Positions 7,113-13,461 of a stretch of 22,420 nt of DNA are shown in pieces. Each line of letters begins with the position of its first letter. Within the stretch, counting starts at the first letter, position 1. The notes below the pieces were generated by a model. That model saw only the letters and a program-made list of their open reading frames with translations, was not told where the DNA came from and did not search any database. This DNA is from Anaerolineales bacterium. Its GTDB lineage: Bacteria > Chloroflexota > Anaerolineae > Promineifilales > Promineifilaceae. The stretch spans positions 1-22,420 of the forward strand of contig JAGQGA010000021.1 in the NCBI GenBank assembly GCA_020432595.1. Direction: 5' to 3'. The position numbers were made by a program, and so were the translations under genes.

Positions 7113-9719
7113 CTACGGATTCACCACACAAGGCCCATCGCCCAATGGGTCAGGTGCCCAGCAGGGTGCGCCGGTTTCATTCATCAGCGTCTGCAAATTC
7201 TCCCCTTCTTCTTCCAGCACCGTGGCAATATCTTCCCCATTCAACACAATGCGATCAAACGCATTGCGGAAAATCTGGTTGATTTCGCCACCGCGATCAC
7301 CCAAACCAACGGGCAGCAGCGAGGGCAAGGCATCGGGAGAGGTAGCCTGGGCATTTACTGCCCCAGCTTCAATGCCCACCCCTACCGGCAGATTAGAGGT
7401 ATCTACACCATCTACTACTGGGAAGAAGCCTAGCTGCTCCAGCACAGCCCCCTGTACATCAGGACGGGTCAGGAACTCAATCAAAGCTGCGCCAGCTTCT
7501 GGGTTCGGGGCATCGGCCGGAATACCTAACCCAACGATGACGGGCATAAAGCCACGGCCGGCCGGGCCAGCCGGAGCCGGGAAGGCCACAAAACTGTCAG
7601 GTTCAGCATTAAACGCCTCAATCAGACGCGCCGTGTGGTCAAACGCCACCCATACTCCGCCCGACAGCAGTGGCTCCTGCATAAACTCATAGTTGATGGA
7701 TTGTGGATTCACGGTCGGCCACAGCACGTCACGCGCCCACGCCATCATCTCCTCAGCCTCCGCACTGCGGAAGTTGGAGACCATGCCACCCGTGAACGAG
7801 GGGAAGAGATACCCTTCCAAGAAGCGATGGAACAACCCAGCATGGGGCAGCCCACAGCGAGCCTCACCCGTTTGCTCAAGGATGTTTTGACACCATTGCC
7901 CCAACTGCTCCCAGGTCAGCGCATTCACGTCGGCCCCTTCTGGCAAATAGGGCAACGCCTCGACGTTGGCCGCCATGATGTAGGTGGCCTGCATCCACGG
8001 CACATAGTAGAGGAAATCATCCGTACCCAGCAAACCGGTATCAATGAAGGCGGGAGCCAGATCGCGGCTGTCGAGCAAATCTTCAGCCACATCAATCATG
8101 TTCATCATCGCATCTTCACGCGCCAGCGGCGGGAAGCTGCCATGCAGCGCCCCAAACACATCAATGGAGCCGCTGCCAGCCAGAATTTGGTCAAGCGCCG
8201 GGCCTTCTTCGGTCGCGGTGAAGTCATAGCCACCACCAGCCAAAATGGTGCGGAATTTCTCTTGTTCTTCTACGGGATTGAACTGAGTGGAATAGAAAAC
8301 CGCTTCACCCCCGGCCATTGCTACTGGTGCTTCGCCAGCGGCAGCAACCTGGCAAGGGCCATCGCTGATGGTGTCGGGTGCCCAGCAGGGCGCGCCGGTT
8401 TCATTCATTAATGCTTGCAGGCTGTCGCCTTCTTCATTCAAAACGGTGGCAACATCTTCGCCATTCAGCACAACGCGGTCAAAGGCGTTGCGGAAAATCT
8501 GGTTAATTTCGCCACCGCGATCACCCAGACCAACGGGGAGCAATGCAGGAAGGGCATCAACGGCCGTTGCCTGGGCATTAACCGCCTCAGCTTCAATTTG
8601 CACACCGGCCGGAAGGTTAGAAGTGTCCACCCCATCCACAACGGGGAAGAAGGCAAGCTGTTCCAGCACGGCTCCCTGAACATCGGGGCGGGTCAGGAAT
8701 TCAATCATTTCAGCCGCTGCTTCTGGGTGTGGGGCATCAGCCGGAATGCCAAGACCCACGACAACGGGCATGAAACCACGGCCGGCCGGGCCAGCCGGGG
8801 CGGGGAAAGCGATAAAATTATCGGGTTCCGCATTAAACGCCTCAATCAAACGGGCGGTGTGGTCAAAGGCCACCATCACTTCGCCTGACAACAGCGGTTC
8901 CTGCATGAATTCATAGTTGATGGACTGTGGGTTGATGGTCGGCCACAGCACGTCACGCGCCCAGGTCATCATGTCCATTGCTTCGCTGCTGCGGAAATTA
9001 GAAACCATGCCGCCGGTGAAGGAAGGATAGAGATACCCTTCTAGGAAGCGGTGGAACAAACCAGCGTGGGGCAAACCACAGCCGGGCGAACCCGTTCCAT
9101 CAAGGATGTTCTGGCACCATTGGGCAAACTGTTCCCACGTAATAGCGTTTACATCAGCCCCATCGGGCAGATATTGCAAAGCGTCAGTATGGGCGGCCAT
9201 GATGTAGGTGGCCTGCATCCAGGGCACATAGTAGAGAAAATCGTCTGTCCCCAACAACCCGGTTTCCAGATAGGCAGGGGCAAAATCACGACTGTCACCC
9301 AGATCTTCGGCGATGTCAATCATGTTCATCATCGCATCTTCACGCGCCAGCGGCGGGAAGCTGCCATGCAGCGCACCGAATACGTCAACGGAGCCACTGC
9401 CAGCCAGGATTTGATCGAGGGCGGGGCCTTCTTCGGAGGCGGTGAAGTCATAACCGCCTTCGGCCAAAATGGCGCGGAATTTTTCTTGTTCTTCTACGGG
9501 GTTGAATTGGGTTGAGTAGAAGACGGCTTCCGTCATTTCTTCTTCCACGACGGCTTCTTCGACAACGGGGGCTTCCGTGGGTTCTGCTTCAACGGCCGTT
9601 TCTGCCTCGGCCGGTTCTTCAGGGGCCGGTTCTGGGGCTGGTGCTTCATTGCCGCCACAGGCCACCAGTATCAACATGGCAATCAATAACAACAAAAATA
9701 GTTTGAACTGTTTAAACAT
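7113..9719 (-). CDS. Lipoprotein with two fused ABC solute-binding units
   Basis: This is the extracytoplasmic sugar-capture component, 868 residues. The start at 9719 has GGAGGAG two bases upstream. The N-terminus MFKQFKLFLLLLIAMLILVACGG is a lipoprotein signal with lipobox LVAC (Cys21). A Pro/Glu/Ala-rich acidic linker follows to about residue 63. Then come two near-identical units of about 400 residues, each starting EAVFYSTQFNPVEEQEKFR and ending ETGAPCWAPD...DGPC, offset by exactly 408 codons. By eye they differ at about 55 of 395 residues (about 86% identity). Each has the usual binding-protein features, such as a late RPDVQGAVLEQL stretch, and two Cys pairs likely forming disulfides. 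Single binding proteins are about 420-450 residues, so this is a double one. Two permeases, an ATPase and a mannosidase follow in the operon; the ligand is probably a mannoside (inference). Confidence 0.93.
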   Translation of the reverse strand: MFKQFKLFLLLLIAMLILVACGGNEAPAPEPAPEEPAEAETAVEAEPTEAPVVEEAVVEEEMTEAVFYSTQFNPVEEQEKFRAILAEGGYDFTASEEGPALDQILAGSGSVDVFGALHGSFPPLAREDAMMNMIDIAEDLGDSRDFAPAYLETGLLGTDDFLYYVPWMQATYIMAAHTDALQYLPDGADVNAITWEQFAQWCQNILDGTGSPGCGLPHAGLFHRFLEGYLYPSFTGGMVSNFRSSEAMDMMTWARDVLWPTINPQSINYEFMQEPLLSGEVMVAFDHTARLIEAFNAEPDNFIAFPAPAGPAGRGFMPVVVGLGIPADAPHPEAAAEMIEFLTRPDVQGAVLEQLAFFPVVDGVDTSNLPAGVQIEAEAVNAQATAVDALPALLPVGLGDRGGEINQIFRNAFDRVVLNGEDVATVLNEEGDSLQALMNETGAPCWAPDTISDGPCQVAAAGEAPVAMAGGEAVFYSTQFNPVEEQEKFRTILAGGGYDFTATEEGPALDQILAGSGSIDVFGALHGSFPPLAREDAMMNMIDVAEDLLDSRDLAPAFIDTGLLGTDDFLYYVPWMQATYIMAANVEALPYLPEGADVNALTWEQLGQWCQNILEQTGEARCGLPHAGLFHRFLEGYLFPSFTGGMVSNFRSAEAEEMMAWARDVLWPTVNPQSINYEFMQEPLLSGGVWVAFDHTARLIEAFNAEPDSFVAFPAPAGPAGRGFMPVIVGLGIPADAPNPEAGAALIEFLTRPDVQGAVLEQLGFFPVVDGVDTSNLPVGVGIEAGAVNAQATSPDALPSLLPVGLGDRGGEINQIFRNAFDRIVLNGEDIATVLEEEGENLQTLMNETGAPCWAPDPLGDGPCVVNP
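7122..8306 (-). repeat. Second copy of the in-gene binding-protein duplication
   Basis: This 1185-bp stretch encodes the C-terminal binding unit and matches 8346-9530 in frame with an offset of 1224 bp. The protein is about 86% identical; many third codon positions differ, so the copies have diverged at DNA level while the protein is conserved. Confidence 0.9.
8346..9530 (-). repeat. First copy of the in-gene binding-protein duplication
   Basis: This encodes the N-terminal binding unit and pairs with 7122-8306. The junction between units is a short Ala/Gly-rich linker (AAAGEAPVAMAGG), so both units can fold separately. Confidence 0.9.
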
Positions 9720-9721
9720 TT

Positions 9722-9728
9722 CTCCTCC
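9722..9728 (-). promoter_or_regulatory. Ribosome binding site deciding the binding-protein start
   Basis: GGAGGAG lies 2 nt before ATG 9719 on the minus strand. The upstream in-frame ATG at 9749 has no such site and would place ten polar residues before the lipoprotein signal, so 9719 is preferred. Confidence 0.7.
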
Positions 9729-9791
9729 AGAAATTCTTTTGCGATTCATTGTTTGGGAAATATGAACACGGTTTTTTTTTTGGCTGCGAGT

Positions 9792-9802
9792 ATCACCTCC
9801 TT
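9792..9802 (-). promoter_or_regulatory. Perfect Shine-Dalgarno sequence without a start codon
   Basis: AAGGAGGTGAT on the minus strand matches the 16S rRNA tail fully. No ATG, GTG or TTG follows at a usable distance; instead there is an A10 run (9772-9781). It lies between the LacI stop (9813) and the binding-protein start (9719). Confidence 0.5.
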
Positions 9803-9812
9803 GTTTAGCAAA

Positions 9813-10826
9813 TTAAATAGGGCCTGTAGAGCCACGTATAATCAAAGTTGGGGGCAAAATTTTGTGCGGTGGGGGTGCGGAAGGGTTGTTCATGACATCG
9901 TACAGGGTTTGACACAATAGTTGTCCCATTTGGTGGGGAGAGACATGAACGGTTGTCAGGGGCGGGCTAGTGTATTCGGCCAGCAAAATGTCGTCAAAGC
10001 CTGTGATGCTGATGTCCTTGCCGACGGTTAAACCTCGTTCACGGGCGGCGTTGATGGCACCAATTGCCAGCAGGTCGTTGGCGGCGACAATGGCCGTGGG
10101 TGGGTTGTCACGATCAAGCAGTTCTTGGGTGCTGGCGTAACCGGAGCGTTGGCGGAAGTTGCTTTCGATGATGAGGTTGGGAACGGCCGTTAATCCCCAC
10201 CGCGCCATCCCCTGCAAAAAGCCCTGCAAACGGGTCTCAGCCTTCATAAAGCGGCGTGGCTCTGTAATATAGGCAATTCGCTGATGACCCAACGCCACCA
10301 GATGGTCAATCACTAGCCCGATACCCATTTTGCTGTCATCATCCACAAAAGGATAATTGCTGACACCCTCTTCGTGCCCAAAGGTCACAAAAGGAAAATC
10401 ATGCGCTTGCAGCATCCGAATGCGCGGATCATCATGCTGGGCACGCACAATAATAAAGCCATCCACACGGCGGCTGCGGATATAGTTCAAATAGGTCTCT
10501 TCAATCTTTTCGGTATCAAGCGAGGTTGTAATGTTTAATTCAAGCCCATATTCGGCACTCTGTTCCACCATGCCCGAAAGCAAATCGCTAAAGAACGGAT
10601 CAGAAAAACGAAGGTTTTCCTTGGGCAAAATGAGGCCAATGGCATCGGCCTTCTCCGTTTTCAGCCGCCTGGCACTAAGATTTGGCACATAGCCAAGTGC
10701 GTCTGCCACACTTTGCACCGCTTGCTTTGTTTCTTCGGCTACATCGTCATGACCATTGAGGGCGCGTGACACAGTTGTAACAGATAAACCAGATTGTTTT
10801 GCAACTTCACGTAGGGTGACTTTCAT
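9813..10826 (-). CDS. LacI-family transcriptional repressor
   Basis: From ATG 10826 (AAGGGAAG upstream) this is a 337-residue protein, normal for LacI/GalR. The N-terminal helix-turn-helix is VTLREVAKQSGLSVTTVSRALNG (about 3-25). The hinge YVPNLSARRLK (about 47-57) carries the Ala-Arg pair typical of members that insert into a central CG step. A periplasmic-binding-like effector domain follows (DAIGLILP...FSDPFFSDLL...GFDDILLAEYTSPPLTTV). Two perfect operators with a central CG sit in its own promoter, so it is autoregulated. The downstream transporter and mannosidase genes on the same strand imply it controls them, with a mannoside or its breakdown product as inducer (inference). The frame is open to ATG 10865, but that extension runs through the operator. 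Confidence 0.95.
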   Translation of the reverse strand: MKVTLREVAKQSGLSVTTVSRALNGHDDVAEETKQAVQSVADALGYVPNLSARRLKTEKADAIGLILPKENLRFSDPFFSDLLSGMVEQSAEYGLELNITTSLDTEKIEETYLNYIRSRRVDGFIIVRAQHDDPRIRMLQAHDFPFVTFGHEEGVSNYPFVDDDSKMGIGLVIDHLVALGHQRIAYITEPRRFMKAETRLQGFLQGMARWGLTAVPNLIIESNFRQRSGYASTQELLDRDNPPTAIVAANDLLAIGAINAARERGLTVGKDISITGFDDILLAEYTSPPLTTVHVSPHQMGQLLCQTLYDVMNNPSAPPPHKILPPTLIIRGSTGPI

Positions 10827-10840
10827 GTTTCTTCCCTTTT

Positions 10841-10864
10841 TGTATCCGAAACGTTTCGGATACA
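10841..10864. promoter_or_regulatory. LacI-type operator O2, at the transcription start
   Basis: This is a perfect 24-bp palindrome with core ATCCGAAACGTTTCGGAT and central CG. It covers about +1 to +24 of the predicted transcript. Its centre is 33 bp from that of O1, about three helix turns, so both face the same side of the DNA. Confidence 0.9.
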
Positions 10865-10870
10865 TGCAGA

Positions 10871-10899
10871 ATTGTAATCCGAAACGTTTCGGATGTCAA
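10871..10899 (-). promoter_or_regulatory. Sigma-70 type promoter of the mannoside operon
   Basis: On the minus strand: -35 TTGACA (10894-10899, perfect), a 17-bp spacer, and -10 TACAAT (10871-10876). The predicted start is near 10864. The spacer consists almost wholly of operator O1. This is the only clear promoter found upstream of the lacI-transporter-mannosidase genes. Confidence 0.88.
10877..10894. promoter_or_regulatory. LacI-type operator O1, filling the promoter spacer
   Basis: A perfect 18-bp palindrome ATCCGAAACGTTTCGGAT, identical to the O2 core. It occupies the space between the -35 and -10 boxes, so a bound repressor would exclude RNA polymerase. Confidence 0.9.
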
Positions 10900-10932
10900 G
10901 AAAAATGACACACGGCTAGTAAACCGCAATTT

Positions 10933-11685
10933 TTAATTAGGGTCAGGCAAGGAAGGGGCTGGCTTTTGGCTCCGCCAGGCGAGCAGCCCTAGGCAGGTGA
11001 GGGCGATGAGCAGGGTAATGATTTGCAGGCCGTGCCAGCCGCCAGTGGTAAACCAGGCAGTGGCGCGGAAAGTGTCGAGGAAGAGCCGGCCGCTGGCATA
11101 AACGGCCGTTACCACCAAAAACAAATAGCCATTGTGCGGAGTGGAGCGGCGTGCAAGCTGAAACCAAATGACAATAGCCTCGATTCCCAACAAAATCTCG
11201 TAAAGCTGCACCGGGTGGCGGCGCACGCCAAAAAAGTTGATTCCCCAGGGGAGCGTGGTTAGCGTGCCATAGCCGGGGCCAGCGAGGAGGTCGGCCAGGC
11301 TCATCACCATGAGACCCGTCAGCAGACCGGGGGCAAGGATGTCGAGGGTTCGGGCGGGGGAGAGTTGGCGGAAACGGCCGTAAAAAAACGCTGCCGCTGC
11401 CGCAAAAAACAGCCCGCCCCACATGTTGTAGCCCGTGTTGAGCGGCCAAATGATGCTCAGTAAATTTTCCTGAAAGGCCGACCAATACAGCACCACAAAC
11501 GCCAGCCGCGCCCCGATGATGCCGACCAGCAGGCTGGTTGAAGCCAACCCGTAATATGGTTCCACCGGCTGGCGCAGCCGCCGGGCGGCGCGTTCCACCA
11601 GGCTGAGGGCAAGGTAAGCACCAAAGATGATGGTTAAACCGGCCGTTGGGAAAACAAAGGGGCCAATGTTGAGGGCTGGGAGCAT
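10933..11685 (-). CDS. Lgt-fold (prolipoprotein diacylglyceryl transferase-like) membrane protein, active-site motif altered
   Basis: This 250-residue multi-spanning protein follows the Lgt layout. It has an N-terminal helix beginning GPFVFPTAGLTIIFGAYLA, GARLAFVV (58-65, family GARLGYV), GYNMWGGLFFAA (86-96, family GG.SFHGG), LDILAPGLLTGL (114-125), LPWGINFF.....HPVQLYE (145-163) and a C-terminal R.F.DTFR (200-207). Lgt moves a diacylglyceryl group onto the lipobox Cys of prolipoproteins. The normally invariant GRxGNF.N.E stretch is here LMVMSLADLLAGPGYG, without its Arg and Asn, so it may not be the organism's main Lgt. A TlpA-like gene lies directly upstream, 41 nt away, in the same direction. 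Confidence 0.75.
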   Translation of the reverse strand: MLPALNIGPFVFPTAGLTIIFGAYLALSLVERAARRLRQPVEPYYGLASTSLLVGIIGARLAFVVLYWSAFQENLLSIIWPLNTGYNMWGGLFFAAAAAFFYGRFRQLSPARTLDILAPGLLTGLMVMSLADLLAGPGYGTLTTLPWGINFFGVRRHPVQLYEILLGIEAIVIWFQLARRSTPHNGYLFLVVTAVYASGRLFLDTFRATAWFTTGGWHGLQIITLLIALTCLGLLAWRSQKPAPSLPDPN

Positions 11686-11698
11686 AGGCGGTAAACGG

Positions 11699-11721
11699 TA
11701 ATCAGTAGACAGTAATCAGTA
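11699..11721. repeat. TAATCAGTA direct repeat between TlpA-like and Lgt-like genes
   Basis: TAATCAGTA occurs at 11699-11707 and 11713-11721 (14-nt period), the same word as in the 7046-7069 element. This suggests a dispersed intergenic repeat family. Confidence 0.55.
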
Positions 11722-11726
11722 ATGGG

Positions 11727-12290
11727 CTACTGTTCATCAAGTAATTTGTTGATGCGGTCTTCCAGCACGCCCTGGCTGATGGTGCCGATGATCAGTTCGC
11801 GGACGGTGCCGTTGGCATCAATAAAAACGGTGGTGGGCAGGCTGGTGATGCCGTAGAGGTTGTTGACCACGTTTTGCTCGTCCACCAGCAGCGGGTAGGT
11901 GAGGCCAAATTCGGCGGCAAAATCGGTGATGCGGTCGGCCGGCTCCATTTGGTTGACCCCAATGATGGCGACCTGACCGGCATATTTTTCGCTGGCGGCC
12001 TGCATGTGGGGCATTTCAATGCGGCACGGGCCACACCAGGTTGCCCAAAAGTTGAGAACGACGGGTTTTCCGGCCGTTCCTGTGCGGTCAACGGCACGAA
12101 TCAGGGTGAAGCTGTTGCCGTTGGGGGCGGCAAGGGTGAAATCGGGGGCGAGGTGGCCGACGATGGGGGCTTCGATGATGCTGGTGAACCGTTCTTCGGC
12201 CAAGGGTTCGCGGGAATAGATGACCCAACCGCTGCCCAAAAGGGCTGTGAGGAAAAAAAGAGTGAGCCAACCACGTCTTGTTTGCAGCAT
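11727..12290 (-). CDS. TlpA/ResA-like membrane-anchored thioredoxin
   Basis: This 187-residue protein has one N-terminal membrane helix (about 8-25) after Arg residues, then an extracytoplasmic thioredoxin fold. The fold contains APDFTLAAPNG (48-58), VVLNFWATWCGPCRIEMP with redox Cys86/Cys89, and SLPTTVFIDANG with cis-Pro152. TlpA/ResA proteins reduce disulfides outside the membrane, often for cytochrome c maturation or protein repair. No cytochrome gene is in view. Substrates could include Cys-containing lipoproteins, given the Lgt-like gene that follows (inference). The start has no clear ribosome site; the ATG is used because the membrane helix follows at once. Confidence 0.92.
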   Translation of the reverse strand: MLQTRRGWLTLFFLTALLGSGWVIYSREPLAEERFTSIIEAPIVGHLAPDFTLAAPNGNSFTLIRAVDRTGTAGKPVVLNFWATWCGPCRIEMPHMQAASEKYAGQVAIIGVNQMEPADRITDFAAEFGLTYPLLVDEQNVVNNLYGITSLPTTVFIDANGTVRELIIGTISQGVLEDRINKLLDEQ

Positions 12291-12353
12291 GGGGAGATTT
12301 TAGCATAAATGGTGGTGATGGGGGATGAAAACGGCCGTTTTTCCTAGCCTCGC

Positions 12354-12389
12354 CGATTTCGAGCTAACTTGCCAAATTGCTCGAAATCG
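12354..12389. repeat. 11-bp inverted repeat around the arsR -35 box
   Basis: CGATTTCGAGC (12354-12364) and GCTCGAAATCG (12379-12389) are exact complements 14 nt apart. The -35 box of the arsR promoter sits between them. It may be a second regulator's site in the gap between the divergent TlpA-like and arsR genes. Confidence 0.6.
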
Positions 12390-12397
12390 TTTAATAT
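12369..12397 (+). promoter_or_regulatory. Promoter of the arsR-methyltransferase unit
   Basis: TTGCCA (12369-12374), a 17-bp spacer, then TAATAT (12392-12397). Start expected near 12404, giving a leader of about 26 nt. Confidence 0.65.
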
Positions 12398-12418
12398 ATG
12401 AACATATATGCATATATT
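12393..12418. promoter_or_regulatory. Probable ArsR/SmtB-family operator
   Basis: An AT-rich imperfect palindrome: AATATATG (12393-12400), a 10-nt centre AACATATATG, CATATATT (12411-12418). The ATATGAACATAT-like core resembles known SmtB/CzrA operators. It overlaps the -10 box and transcription start, as expected for autorepression. Confidence 0.7.
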
Positions 12419-12429
12419 AGGGTATTCCG

Positions 12430-12723
12430 ATGAAAATTGAAGAAACCATTGCTACTGAACTGGCTGAGTTATTTCGTACCCTGGGCGATACGAGCCGTAT
12501 TCTCATTTTGTCTGCGCTTACTGAAGGGGAGCAAAATGTCAGTTCCTTGGCGGAGTTTGCCCAAATTAGTGAATCAGCCACATCGCATCATTTACGCCAT
12601 TTGCGCCAAATGCGCCTAGTTCGTACCAAAAAGATGGGTCGCTACGTTTTCTATTCGCTAGATGACGAGCATATAGCCGGTATCTTCCAGTCTGGACTGG
12701 AACATATCTTACATGGTGAGTAG
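12430..12723 (+). CDS. ArsR/SmtB-family metal-sensing repressor, CzrA/NmtR-like
   Basis: This 97-residue winged-helix repressor has its recognition region at SLAEFAQISESATSHHLRHLRQMRLV (about 39-64), then the wing TKKMGRYVFYSL. It lacks the ELCVCDL cysteine site of arsenic or cadmium sensors. The last helix carries Asp79-x-His81-(10)-His92-xx-His95, the exact spacing of the alpha-5 metal site of CzrA (Zn/Co) and NmtR (Ni/Co). This predicts a zinc, cobalt or nickel sensor that leaves DNA when metal binds. A TAGGG ribosome site lies 7 nt before the start. It is followed 2 nt later by a membrane methyltransferase-like gene. Confidence 0.92.
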   Translation: MKIEETIATELAELFRTLGDTSRILILSALTEGEQNVSSLAEFAQISESATSHHLRHLRQMRLVRTKKMGRYVFYSLDDEHIAGIFQSGLEHILHGE

Positions 12724-12725
12724 TT

Positions 12726-13319
12726 ATGCGTGCTACATGGATGCCTTTGTTGTACTTTGCCCTCTTTATGAGCGTGGCAGTGGGGTGGCGAGTTTATCGC
12801 GTTTGGCGGTTATCCGGGGTTAACGCCCTTACAACCTATCGGGCAGATGGGGTTTATGGCCTTGTCTCGACCCTTTTTCGGCTTGTTTTTGCTGGGATTG
12901 GGGCAGTGACGTTTGTCAATCTTTTGCCTGGATTGGCGGCCTATTTGACACCTATTCCCTGGCTTGATCTGCCAGTCTTGCAACTCATTGGCTGGCTTAT
13001 CCTGACAGTGTCTTTCTTTATTGTGGTGGTGGCGCAAATGCAAATGGGGGGAGCGTGGCGGATTGGGGTTGATTCCAACCAGCGTCAGCAGTTGATTACA
13101 CACGGCATTTTTCGTTACTCGCGCAACCCGATCTTTCTGTGTATGCGGCTTTGTTTTTTCGGGCTTTTGCTGGTGTTGCCCAATGCTTTTACGCTGATGC
13201 TGTGGGCATTGGGGGATGCGATGACGCAAATTCAGGTTCGACTGGAGGAGACTCATTTGAATGAAGCGTTTGGTGAGGCGTATCGTGTCTATGCCCAGTC
13301 GGTACGAAGATGGATTTGA
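12726..13319 (+). CDS. Isoprenylcysteine carboxyl methyltransferase (ICMT)-like membrane protein
   Basis: This 197-residue protein has four to five membrane helices. Its C-terminal half fits the ICMT/phospholipid methyltransferase superfamily: WRIGV (111-115), LITHGIFRYSRNPIFL (123-138, the usual cofactor-side Arg-Tyr-x-Arg-Asn-Pro), and EETHLNEAFGEAYRVYAQSVRRW (174-196). Family enzymes methylate carboxyl or lipid groups at the membrane using S-adenosylmethionine; bacterial substrates are mostly unknown. It starts 2 nt after arsR, so it is very likely controlled by that metal sensor. No metal-binding residues or metal transporter pattern is evident. Confidence 0.85.
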   Translation: MRATWMPLLYFALFMSVAVGWRVYRVWRLSGVNALTTYRADGVYGLVSTLFRLVFAGIGAVTFVNLLPGLAAYLTPIPWLDLPVLQLIGWLILTVSFFIVVVAQMQMGGAWRIGVDSNQRQQLITHGIFRYSRNPIFLCMRLCFFGLLLVLPNAFTLMLWALGDAMTQIQVRLEETHLNEAFGEAYRVYAQSVRRWI

Positions 13320-13365
13320 GGCATTTTCAGAAAAATAAACAAGCCTGTAACCGAAGAAATGCCTA

Positions 13366-13416
13366 GCGAATTCCAAGAAAACCGTTGTTTCCCCCTCGAT
13401 TGTTTTTGGAATTCGC
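13366..13416. repeat. 11-bp inverted repeat with GAATTC, convergent gap
   Basis: GCGAATTCCAA (13366-13376) and TTGGAATTCGC (13406-13416) are exact complements 29 nt apart, with T/A runs on the inner side. It lies after the methyltransferase stop and may end that transcript. Confidence 0.55.
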
Positions 13417-13425
13417 CTAACGGCC

Positions 13426-13458
13426 GTTTACAGCAAATGGCAGCCATTTGCTGTAAAC
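13426..13458 (-). terminator. 15-bp stem-loop just after the ParA-like gene
   Basis: GTTTACAGCAAATGG and CCATTTGCTGTAAAC form a perfect stem with loop CAG, starting 3 nt after the ParA-like stop on the minus strand. There is no T-run, but the position between convergent genes suggests transcript ending. One arm overlaps an AACGGCCGTT palindrome. Confidence 0.6.
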
Positions 13459-13461
13459 AAG

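Noticed and set aside
5928..7433. A 501-codon open frame on the plus strand across two transporter genes
   Set aside because: It lies antisense to a clear permease and the binding protein. Its product is His/Gln/Pro/Arg-rich with no family motif, and it runs through the heptamer repeat. It is a shadow of biased codon use.
9720..9749. ATG 9749 as the start of the binding protein
   Set aside because: No ribosome site, and it would put ten extra residues before the lipoprotein signal. ATG 9719 has GGAGGAG directly upstream.
9772..9781. T10 run as a plus-strand terminator, or as a phase-variation tract
   Set aside because: No stem precedes it and no plus-strand gene ends there. It is between genes and not in a coding frame, so slippage would not switch a protein on or off.
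12430..12723. An arsenic-sensing ArsR
   Set aside because: The ELCVCDL-type cysteine site is absent; the metal ligands seen are the alpha-5 Asp/His set of Zn/Co/Ni sensors.
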